Positions 1 to 5,087 of a stretch of 12,543 nt of DNA are shown here, one piece after another. The first letter of the stretch is position 1. Each line of letters opens with the position of its first letter. Below the pieces are notes generated by a model, which saw only the letters and a program-made list of their open reading frames with translations, was not told where the DNA came from and did no database searches. A program made the translations under genes and the position numbers. This stretch comes from Phosphoribacter sp035448065 (lineage in GTDB: Bacteria; Actinomycetota; Actinomycetes; Actinomycetales; Dermatophilaceae), in NCBI GenBank assembly GCA_035448065.1, contig DAOTIG010000103.1, positions 1-12,543 on the forward strand. The letters run 5' to 3'.

Positions 1-81
1 CATCTTGGGGTTCCAGCGACGGGTCTGGTGCCCGAAGTGGACGCCGCTCTCGAGCAGCTGACGCATGGTGACGACGGCCAT
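1..81 (-). CDS. rpsB: 30S ribosomal protein S2, N-terminal fragment
   Basis: The first 27 codons of ribosomal protein S2 run off the left edge of the window. Reading the minus strand from the ATG at 81-79 gives an N-terminus ending in [20 protein letters not shown], which is the near-invariant S2 signature (LLEAGVHFGHQ.RRWNPKM). S2 binds the small ribosomal subunit late in assembly with the help of S1-like contacts and is essential. The start is supported by a good Shine-Dalgarno sequence, GAGGAG on the mRNA (92-97), 10 nt before the ATG. In Actinobacteria rpsB is normally followed by tsf and preceded by an M23 peptidase gene. Here that peptidase gene lies about 1.9 kb away, separated by a thioesterase/aminotransferase pair. 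Only the fragment is visible, but the identity is very secure. Confidence 0.97.
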
Positions 82-91
82 TGCCGTGGGT

Positions 92-97
92 CTCCTC
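92..97 (-). promoter_or_regulatory. Shine-Dalgarno site of rpsB
   Basis: On the minus strand GAGGAG lies 10 nt upstream of the rpsB ATG (81-79). It fixes the start and shows that rpsB is translated from a leadered message, unlike several neighbours whose start codons sit just after a promoter -10 element. Confidence 0.8.
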
Positions 98-120
98 TAT
101 GTGTGGTTGTCGGTTACGTC

Positions 121-162
121 GGTATGCCGCGGGCTCACGCGTGCGCGCGAGTGCGGCATACC
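121..162 (-). repeat. Perfect 10-bp inverted repeat forming a large hairpin in the rpsB leader
   Basis: GGTATGCCGC (121-130) and its exact complement GCGGCATACC (153-162) flank a 22-nt centre. Within the centre the mRNA can form a second helix, CUCGCGC against GCGUGAG with one G-U pair, so the whole 42 nt can fold into a two-part hairpin with a small internal loop. The hairpin ends about 23 nt before the Shine-Dalgarno site. No U-run follows, so it does not look like an intrinsic terminator. It could be a site for translational autoregulation by S2, an mRNA-stabilising structure, or simply an inverted pair of the recurrent GTATGCCG motif. Confidence 0.75.
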
Positions 163-187
163 TGCCTGGTGCTCCTGGCCACCCCCT

Positions 188-206
188 CCCGCCAGCTGGT
201 GGCGGG
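188..206 (-). repeat. Second stem-loop in the rpsB leader
   Basis: CCCGCCA (188-194) and TGGCGGG (200-206) form a 7-bp, GC-rich stem with a 5-nt loop. It lies upstream of the larger hairpin at 121-162, inside the predicted leader of rpsB. No U-run follows on either strand. Confidence 0.55.
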
Positions 207-254
207 ACCGCGGTGGTGGACACCGGCGTCAGCCGGGGTGGAGCACGCGAATTA

Positions 255-266
255 GGCCCGAAGGCC
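255..266 (-). repeat. Short UUCG hairpin between the thioesterase gene and rpsB
   Basis: On the minus strand GGCC-TTCG-GGCC forms a 4-bp stem closed by the very stable C(UUCG)G tetraloop. It lies 60 nt past the thioesterase stop and just after the proposed rpsB start of transcription (about 267). It could end the thioesterase transcript or cap the 5' end of the rpsB mRNA; the sequence does not decide. Only two U follow soon after, so a classical terminator is doubtful. Confidence 0.45.
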
Positions 267-273
267 GTCGGCC

Positions 274-279
274 AGTCTA
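274..279 (-). promoter_or_regulatory. Candidate -10 element for rpsB
   Basis: TAGACT on the minus strand matches the actinobacterial sigA -10 pattern TANNNT. Transcription would start near 267 and give an rpsB leader of about 186 nt holding the three hairpins listed here. No convincing -35 is seen; TTCGTC about 17-18 bp upstream is a weak candidate. Confidence 0.4.
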
Positions 280-325
280 CGGCGTGCGGGGCGTTAGCGA
301 CGAATCCGGCGTCCTCGCGACCAAC

Positions 326-805
326 TCAGGACCGGTCCGGCAGCCGCACGGCGATGGTGCGGCAGCGGACCGTGACGACGTCGTCGGCCGTGAGCTCGCC
401 CTCGACGACGACCTTGCGGGCGCCGACCTCGACCGGCCAGGCCCGCAGCTGCAGGACCGGTCCGAGTGGCGTGGGGGCGAGGAAGTCCACCTCGAGCCGG
501 CCGGTGACGCACCGGACGGCGGGTGCGCTGCCGAGCGGGCGGCCGGCCGCGGCATACAGAGCGGCGGCGCCGGTGCCGACCGTGTGGCAGTCGAGCAGCG
601 AGGCGAGCAGCCCGCCGTAGACGATGCCGGTGATCGCCTCGTGGAAGGGCTCCGGGCGGAACGTTGCGGTGGCCTGCTCGCCGTCCCAGAACGAGCGGAC
701 GTGGTGGCCGTGCTCGTTGAGCCGGCCACAGCCGAAGCAGACCGCCACGTCCTCGGGGTAGAAGTCCTGGATCGCCGCGCCGTGCAGGTGGCTCCCGTCG
801 CTCAT
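326..805 (-). CDS. PaaI-type hotdog-fold acyl-CoA thioesterase
   Basis: A 159-residue single-domain protein of the 4HBT/PaaI hotdog superfamily, predicted to hydrolyse an acyl- or aryl-CoA thioester in the cytoplasm; the substrate cannot be told. Seen in the sequence: an N-terminal CFGCG motif (residues 23-27) followed by N-x-x-G, typical of the CFGCG..N..GL subgroup; the hotdog core VYGGLLASLLD (62-72), with the paired glycines and the acidic residue used in catalysis by this family; and a later LEVDFLAPTPLG strand region (104-115). The length is typical. A GTG two codons upstream (811-809) is an alternative start, but the ATG at 805 sits exactly 6 nt after the hexamer TACGCT, a good -10 element, which points to a leaderless message. 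The gene is divergent from the aminotransferase at 841, only 35 bp away. A joint metabolic role is possible but unproven. Confidence 0.85.
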   Translation of the reverse strand: MSDGSHLHGAAIQDFYPEDVAVCFGCGRLNEHGHHVRSFWDGEQATATFRPEPFHEAITGIVYGGLLASLLDCHTVGTGAAALYAAAGRPLGSAPAVRCVTGRLEVDFLAPTPLGPVLQLRAWPVEVGARKVVVEGELTADDVVTVRCRTIAVRLPDRS

Positions 806-811
806 CCCCAC

Positions 812-817
812 AGCGTA
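812..817 (-). promoter_or_regulatory. -10 element of a leaderless thioesterase promoter
   Basis: TACGCT (minus strand) fits TANNNT and ends 6 nt before the ATG at 805, so transcription should begin at the A of the start codon. Its -35 position (about 835-840) overlaps the promoter of the divergent aminotransferase gene. Confidence 0.6.
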
Positions 818-828
818 GGGGTGAGCAA

Positions 829-834
829 TAGCGT
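829..834 (+). promoter_or_regulatory. -10 element of a leaderless aminotransferase promoter
   Basis: TAGCGT fits TANNNT and is followed by exactly 6 nt and then the ATG at 841. There is no Shine-Dalgarno sequence. The geometry mirrors the divergent thioesterase promoter, and the two promoters share the same 35 bp. Confidence 0.6.
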
Positions 835-840
835 GTCGTC

Positions 841-2001
841 ATGAGTCGACCCGTCGGGCATCCCGCCCTCACTCCCTTCGGCACGACGATCTTCGCGACG
901 ATGTCGGCGCTGGCCCTCGAGCACGACGCGATCAACCTCGGGCAGGGCTTCCCCGACACCGACGGGCCGGCCGAGGTGCTCGATGCCGCCGTCGCGGCGA
1001 TCCGGGGCGGGCGCAACCAGTACCCACCGGGGCCCGGCGTGCCCGAGCTGCTCGACGCGGTCATCGCCCACCAGCGCCGGTTCTACGGCATCGAGCTGGA
1101 GCGCTCGCAGGTGCTCGTCACGGTCGGTGCGACCGAGGCGATCGCGGCCGTCGTCCTCGCGCTCGTCCAGCCGGGCGACGAGGTGGTCACCTTCGAGCCC
1201 TATTACGACTCGTATGCCGCCACCATCGCCCTCGCCGGCGGGGTGCGGCGCACGTCGGTGCTGCGCTTTCCCGACTTCGCGGTCGACGAGGCATCGCTGC
1301 GGGCGGCCTTCTCGGAGCGCACCCGGATGGTGCTGCTCAACACCCCGCACAACCCGACCGGCAAGGTCTTCACCCGGGCCGAGCTCGAGCTCGTCTGTGC
1401 GCTGGCCCGCGAGCACGACGCCTGGGTGGTGACCGACGAGGTCTACGAGCACCTGATCTTCGACGGGCTCGAGCACCTGCCGGTCGCGACGCTGCCGGGG
1501 ATGGCCGAGCGCACCCTGACGATCTCGTCGGCCGGCAAGACCTTCTCGACGACCGGGTGGAAGGTCGGCTGGGTGAGCGGTCCGGCCGAGGCCGTCGCGG
1601 CGGCCCGGGCGGTCAAGCAGTTCCTCACCTTCGTCGGCTCCGGGCCCTTCCAGCCGGCCGTCGCCACCGGGCTCGGCCTGCCGGACTCGGCGTATGCCGC
1701 CCTCGCCTCCTCCCTGCAGGCCAAGCGTGACCTGCTCTGCTCGGGGCTCGAGGCGGCCGGGCTGGCCGTCTCACGACCGGCCGGCACCTACTTTGTCATC
1801 GCCGACGCCGCACCCCTCGGGGCCACCGACGCGCTCGAGTTCTGCCATGAGCTGCCGGAGCGGGCCGGGGTCGTCGGGATCCCGGTGTCGGTCTTCCACG
1901 ACGACGCCGACGCGGCCCGCACGCTCGTGCGCTTCGCCTTCTGCAAGCGCGACGAGGTGCTGCACGAGGCGGTGCGCAGGCTGACCGCCCTGCGACACTG
2001 A
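841..2001 (+). CDS. Class I/II PLP-dependent aminotransferase (DapC / methionine-kynurenine aminotransferase-like)
   Basis: A 386-residue fold-type I aminotransferase acting on an amino acid and a 2-oxo acid in the cytoplasm. Visible marks: INLGQGFPD near residue 31, typical of the YbdL / kynurenine aminotransferase and actinobacterial DapC group; GATEA (96-100) in the cofactor phosphate region; NTPHNPTG (167-174) with the Asn that contacts PLP; DEVYEHL (199-205) with the Asp that pairs with the pyridine nitrogen and the Tyr; SSAGKTFSTTGWK with the Schiff-base Lys233; and a C-terminal VRFAFCK whose Arg should bind the substrate carboxylate. Length is normal and the protein looks intact. Actinobacterial homologues are often annotated as N-succinyldiaminopimelate aminotransferase (lysine / cell-wall pathway). 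That specificity cannot be read from sequence here and methionine or kynurenine transamination is equally possible. The start is set by the leaderless promoter. Confidence 0.9.
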   Translation: MSRPVGHPALTPFGTTIFATMSALALEHDAINLGQGFPDTDGPAEVLDAAVAAIRGGRNQYPPGPGVPELLDAVIAHQRRFYGIELERSQVLVTVGATEAIAAVVLALVQPGDEVVTFEPYYDSYAATIALAGGVRRTSVLRFPDFAVDEASLRAAFSERTRMVLLNTPHNPTGKVFTRAELELVCALAREHDAWVVTDEVYEHLIFDGLEHLPVATLPGMAERTLTISSAGKTFSTTGWKVGWVSGPAEAVAAARAVKQFLTFVGSGPFQPAVATGLGLPDSAYAALASSLQAKRDLLCSGLEAAGLAVSRPAGTYFVIADAAPLGATDALEFCHELPERAGVVGIPVSVFHDDADAARTLVRFAFCKRDEVLHEAVRRLTALRH

Positions 2002-2012
2002 GCGCCGCTCAG
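1998..2012. terminator. Palindrome holding both stop codons of the convergent aminotransferase and M23 genes
   Basis: CTGAGC-GCC-GCTCAG is a perfect 6-bp stem with a 3-nt loop. The plus-strand TGA (1999-2001) and the minus-strand TGA (2011-2009) lie on opposite arms. It may act as a minimal bidirectional terminator or block read-through, although there is no U-run. Only 7 bp separate the two genes, so no other terminator can fit between them. Confidence 0.5.
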
Positions 2013-2533
2013 ACCGGCAGCAGCACGACCCGACCGGCCAGCAGGGCGAGCGGATCGAGGTAGGTCTCGCCGCGCAGCACACCCCAGTGCAGGCAGGTGG
2101 CCGGGACGCAGTGACCGGGCGTCTCGGTGAGCACTCCGACCGGGTCGCCACGGGCCAGTGCGGCCCCGACCGGCACCGTCGTGTGCACCGGCTCGAAGGT
2201 GGAGCGCAGCCCGCCCGGGTGCCCGACGACGAGCACCGCCCGGCCGGCGATCACCCCGGCGAAGGTGACCACCCCGTCCGTCGGGGTGCGGACCACCGTG
2301 CCGGCCGGCGCGGCCAGGTCGACACCGCGGTGCCCGCTCCCCCACGGTTGAGCCGGTGGGTCGAAGGGATGCACCACTGAGGGCGGCGGCGTCACCGGCC
2401 AGGACCAGGGCCGCGCTGGCGTCGGCGGGACCGGCGGCGGCACCGGTGCCGGCGCGGCGGCATACCCGATGGCGAGCGAGAAGGCCATGAGTGCGCCGGA
2501 GACGGCGCTGGCGAGACCGGCAGCGAAGGACAT
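2009..2533 (-). CDS. Secreted M23-family peptidase-like protein (LytM/peptidase M23 domain)
   Basis: A 174-residue exported protein with a LytM-type M23 domain, the gene that usually neighbours rpsB in Actinobacteria. Residues 1-29 form a hydrophobic, Ala-rich signal or anchor with no clear basic N-region, followed by a Pro-rich linker (about 28-52). The domain contains HRGVDL (zinc ligands His68 and Asp72), a downstream His117 in the place of the usual Y.H motif, and CLHWG with zinc ligand His149. The first His of the normal HxH motif is Cys147, with Cys142 five residues before it, so a disulphide is possible. This may mean weak or no endopeptidase activity and a role as a peptidoglycan-binding regulator. 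The start ATG lies 6 nt after a CACAGT -10-like hexamer and has no clear Shine-Dalgarno site. It is convergent with the aminotransferase gene. Confidence 0.88.
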   Translation of the reverse strand: MSFAAGLASAVSGALMAFSLAIGYAAAPAPVPPPVPPTPARPWSWPVTPPPSVVHPFDPPAQPWGSGHRGVDLAAPAGTVVRTPTDGVVTFAGVIAGRAVLVVGHPGGLRSTFEPVHTTVPVGAALARGDPVGVLTETPGHCVPATCLHWGVLRGETYLDPLALLAGRVVLLPV

Positions 2534-2539
2534 CGCACC

Positions 2540-2545
2540 ACTGTG
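2540..2545 (-). promoter_or_regulatory. Possible leaderless -10 element of the M23 gene
   Basis: CACAGT on the minus strand ends 6 nt before the ATG at 2533. It matches the -10 consensus at only the A and T key positions, but shows the same spacing as four other start sites in the window. Confidence 0.35.
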
Positions 2546-2585
2546 TGGCGCGCGGACGGCGGTGCGGAAGCGGTCTGGCGTGGGC

Positions 2586-2624
2586 TGTGGACAACCGCCC
2601 AGCCGACGGGAGGGGTGTGGACGC
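2586..2624 (+). promoter_or_regulatory. DnaA-box-like pair upstream of the M23 gene
   Basis: TGTGGACAA at 2586-2594 is a perfect match to the complement of the high-GC actinobacterial DnaA box TTGTCCACA. A degenerate copy, TGTGGACGC (2616-2624), follows in the same orientation at exactly 30 bp. The pair lies in the 99-bp gap between the DUF3152 stop and the M23 start. Confidence 0.5.
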
Positions 2625-2632
2625 GCTGCTGC

Positions 2633-3841
2633 TCAGCCGGGCGGCCGGGTCGGCCAGGGCCAGGCCGTGCAGCCGTCGAGGCCCATCGTCTGCTGCACCA
2701 TGACCGGAGCCGGCCGCCCGACCCCGGAGCAGCCGACGTGCCCGTGCCCGAGCCCGTGGCCGACCTCGTGGTTGACGAGGTAGATCCGGTAGGTGGCCAG
2801 GTCGGCCCCGTAGGTCGCGGCCCCGCGCACCCAGCGATGCAGGTTGAGCACGGCTCGACTGCCGTTCCAGCAGGACACCTGCGGGCCATACGTGTTGAGC
2901 GGAGCGCATAGGCGCGCCGTGGTCCGCGGCGAGGCGAGCGTCACCCGCAGGTCCGGCGTGGATCCGGCCTGCACCTGCTCGGGGGTGAGCGGCACGAAGC
3001 GCACCCCGTCGCTGGCCTGCCAGCCGCGCGAGTCGGTGAGCACGCTCGCGACGATCCGGGCGAACTCGGCCTCGTCGACGGCGAGACCGTCCTCCACCTC
3101 GACCGCCAACCGCACCGTCCGCCCCTCCCCCCGCACCGGCATGTCCGCCGGCAGGGCGACCACGTGCATGGTCCCTGCTCCCGCGTCCTGGACGGGTGCC
3201 AGGGTCGTCCCGGCGGCAGCGGTCGGCTCGGCGGCCCCCTCTTCGGCGATCGCGGTGGCGGCGGGTACGGCCGCACTCGACGCGCCGGTGGCCACCGGGG
3301 CATGCGCCGACACCGACGGCGCCTGGAGGGCGGCACCCGGTGGTCGGGCCGGGTCGGGAGTCGCCACAGCCGAGCCGAGGCTCGGCTGGGCGAGCGGCCT
3401 GACCTGGGCCAGGTCCTGGGCGACGATCGCAGCATCGCCGGCCCCTGGCCGTGGCAGGGCGACCGACGGGTCCTGCACAGCGCGGGCCGCGAGCGTCCCG
3501 AGCGACAGCAGGACCACGGCGACGAGCACCGAGCGACGCAGTCGGTGCAGGCGTCGCATCCTGGGGGTGTCGAGGCGTTCCCGGCGGCTCGCTGGTGCCG
3601 CCGGCCCGAGGGACCCGGCGACGGGGGTCCGGCCGGCCGGGCGGCGGTCGTTGCCGCGAGCGTGCCGACCGCTCGCCGATCGGTGTCTGCCGGTGCGGGA
3701 CTCGCTCGGGGCGAGGTAGTCAGCGGGCACGGGATTGCGGTGCCGACCGCCCGCTCGCGACGCAGCGGCCCGGGATGCGCGCCGCTGCCCGCGAGCGGCT
3801 ACCTCCGCAGCGTCGACCTGCCGATCGTCAACCCGTGACAT
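2633..3841 (-). CDS. Membrane-anchored DUF3152 protein with a metzincin-type zinc site
   Basis: A 402-residue protein. Residues 1-100 are Arg/Ser/Gly-rich and probably cytoplasmic; 103-121 form one transmembrane segment (RRSVLVAVVLLSLGTLAARA); 122-220 are an Ala/Pro-rich linker; 225-396 are the extracellular DUF3152 domain. That domain contains NHEVGHGLGHGHVGC (357-371), which reads as the full metzincin signature HExxHxxGxxH (His358, Glu359, His362, Gly365, His368). Met381 follows in PVMVQQT, a possible Met-turn. Cys312, Cys324, Cys371 and Cys391 could form two disulphides. A secreted zinc protease is therefore likely; no substrate is known. The start is uncertain: ATG 3841 is used, but Met95 (3559) just before the membrane segment is an alternative. 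The gene lies between xerC and the M23 gene, which are adjacent in many relatives. Confidence 0.85.
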   Translation of the reverse strand: MSRVDDRQVDAAEVAARGQRRASRAAASRAGGRHRNPVPADYLAPSESRTGRHRSASGRHARGNDRRPAGRTPVAGSLGPAAPASRRERLDTPRMRRLHRLRRSVLVAVVLLSLGTLAARAVQDPSVALPRPGAGDAAIVAQDLAQVRPLAQPSLGSAVATPDPARPPGAALQAPSVSAHAPVATGASSAAVPAATAIAEEGAAEPTAAAGTTLAPVQDAGAGTMHVVALPADMPVRGEGRTVRLAVEVEDGLAVDEAEFARIVASVLTDSRGWQASDGVRFVPLTPEQVQAGSTPDLRVTLASPRTTARLCAPLNTYGPQVSCWNGSRAVLNLHRWVRGAATYGADLATYRIYLVNHEVGHGLGHGHVGCSGVGRPAPVMVQQTMGLDGCTAWPWPTRPPG

Positions 3842-4009
3842 GGTGCGCCCATCATCGACCTATCGGGCAGGTCGGCCAAGCGCCAGCACGGTGTGTCCGA
3901 CTCTGGGAGTTCTCCGGGTCCGGCAGATCGCTCCCGTCTGTCCGACGCCGGGCACTCCGCGGGCGGCGGCGGGGCAGGCTGCGGGGATCGGCTGGGCGGT
4001 GCTCGCCGG
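3842..4009. other. Non-coding gap between xerC and the DUF3152 gene
   Basis: This 168-bp stretch holds no convincing gene. It should carry the DUF3152 promoter: GATAGGT on the minus strand about 20 nt before the ATG is a weak -10 candidate. A short direct repeat, TGTCCGAC, occurs near 3894 and 3938. No clear terminator for xerC is visible. Confidence 0.4.
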
Positions 4010-4993
4010 TCAGGCTCTCGGGTGGGCCTGCTGATAGGTCGCCCTGAGCCGCTCGCTCGAGACGTGGGTGTAGATCTGGGTCGTCGCCAGGCTGGCGTGA
4101 CCGAGCAGCTCCTGCACGACCCGCAGGTCCGCCCCGCCCTCGAGCAGATGGGTTGCGGCACTGTGGCGCAGCCCGTGCGGGCCGATGTCCGGCGCCCCGG
4201 GCACCGCGGCGGCGGCCCGATGGACCACCTCGCGGACCTGACGCTGGTCCACCCGGCGACCTCGGCGCCCGAGAAACAGGGCCGGCCCGCTCGCCGGCGT
4301 GGCGAGCTCACCTCGCCGGGCCAGCCACCCGTTAACGGCGTGGGCGGCCGGTCGGCCGAAGGGGACCGTCCGCTCGCGGCCACCCTTGCCGAAGACCCGC
4401 ACCAAACACTGGTCGAGGTCGACGTCATCGACGTCCAGTCCGGTCAGCTCGCCGACCCGGATGCCGCTGGCATAGAGCAGCTCGAGCATGGCGAGGTCAC
4501 GCGCGGCCAACGGATCGTCGTCGGGTGGCCCGTCAGCTGGTGGCCGGTCGGCGGGAGATCCATCGGCCGAACCGCTCGGGTCGGCGGTCCGCCCGTCCCT
4601 GGCTGAGGCCGGCCGGGCCGCTTGGGCGAGCAGCTCACCGGCCTCGCCCTGGCGCAGCACGCCGGGCAGGGTGCGCAGCCGGCGCGGTGCGACCAGCCGA
4701 AGCGACGGGTCGACCGGCAGCCGGCCGGTCCGGGTGGCCCAGCGGAAGAAGGTCCGCGCACTCGCCGCGCGCCGGGCCACCGAGGCGCGCGCTGCGCCGT
4801 GGGAGCGCGACTGGGCGGCGAGCCAGGCGCGCAGGTCGGCGAGGGTCGTCTCGCGCAGGTCCTGCAGGTCACGCTCGTCGACGAGGAAGTCGAGCAGCTG
4901 GTCGAGGTCGCCGAGATAGGCCCGCACGGTATGCCGCGACAGCCCGCGCTCCGCGCTGAGATGGCGCTCGTAGTCCGCGCGCAGCCCGTCCAT
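4010..4993 (-). CDS. xerC: Tyrosine recombinase XerC with an unusual interdomain insert
   Basis: A 327-residue site-specific tyrosine recombinase that, with XerD, resolves chromosome dimers at dif. The N-terminal core-binding (SAM-like) domain spans about 1-110 (YERHLSAERGLSRHTVRAY). The C-terminal catalytic domain contains the complete set: Arg179 (GIRVGEL), Lys203 (GKGGRERTVP), His273 and Arg276 (HGLRHSAATHLL), His299 (LGHAS) and nucleophile Tyr308 (TQIYTHV). Between the two domains lies a D/P/G/A-rich low-complexity insert (about 127-161) that makes the protein longer than the usual 295-305. The start is the ATG at 4993, giving the family-typical N-terminus; an in-frame extension to 5110 has Arg-rich, non-family sequence and was not used. 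The gene lies 94 bp downstream of dprA in the same direction. XerD-like function cannot be excluded, but position and sequence favour XerC. Confidence 0.92.
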   Translation of the reverse strand: MDGLRADYERHLSAERGLSRHTVRAYLGDLDQLLDFLVDERDLQDLRETTLADLRAWLAAQSRSHGAARASVARRAASARTFFRWATRTGRLPVDPSLRLVAPRRLRTLPGVLRQGEAGELLAQAARPASARDGRTADPSGSADGSPADRPPADGPPDDDPLAARDLAMLELLYASGIRVGELTGLDVDDVDLDQCLVRVFGKGGRERTVPFGRPAAHAVNGWLARRGELATPASGPALFLGRRGRRVDQRQVREVVHRAAAAVPGAPDIGPHGLRHSAATHLLEGGADLRVVQELLGHASLATTQIYTHVSSERLRATYQQAHPRA

Positions 4994-5018
4994 CACCCCA
5001 CGGTCGCACAGCCTCCCG

Positions 5019-5083
5019 GGCCGACGTCCGAGCTCGCGCCGGTGAGTCGCGCTGCGGTGGGCCTGGCACCGCCGCCGTCGGCC
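5019..5083 (-). repeat. 8-bp inverted repeat in the dprA-xerC gap
   Basis: GGCCGACG (5019-5026) and CGTCGGCC (5076-5083) are perfect complements 49 nt apart and nearly span the 94-bp gap between dprA and xerC. In DNA this rich in GC such a match may be chance. Confidence 0.25.
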
Positions 5084-5087
5084 GAGC

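Noticed and set aside
121..162. Intrinsic terminator before rpsB
   Set aside because: The hairpin is strong but no U-run follows on the rpsB-sense strand, and it lies between the likely promoter and the gene.
2586..2624. DnaA-box-like pair as a replication origin
   Set aside because: Only one perfect and one degenerate box at each site, no AT-rich unwinding region and no dnaA/dnaN genes nearby; a regulatory or titration role is more likely.
4500..4620. Frameshift or pseudogenisation in xerC
   Set aside because: The frame stays open through the insert, sequence similarity to the family resumes on both sides and all six catalytic residues are present.
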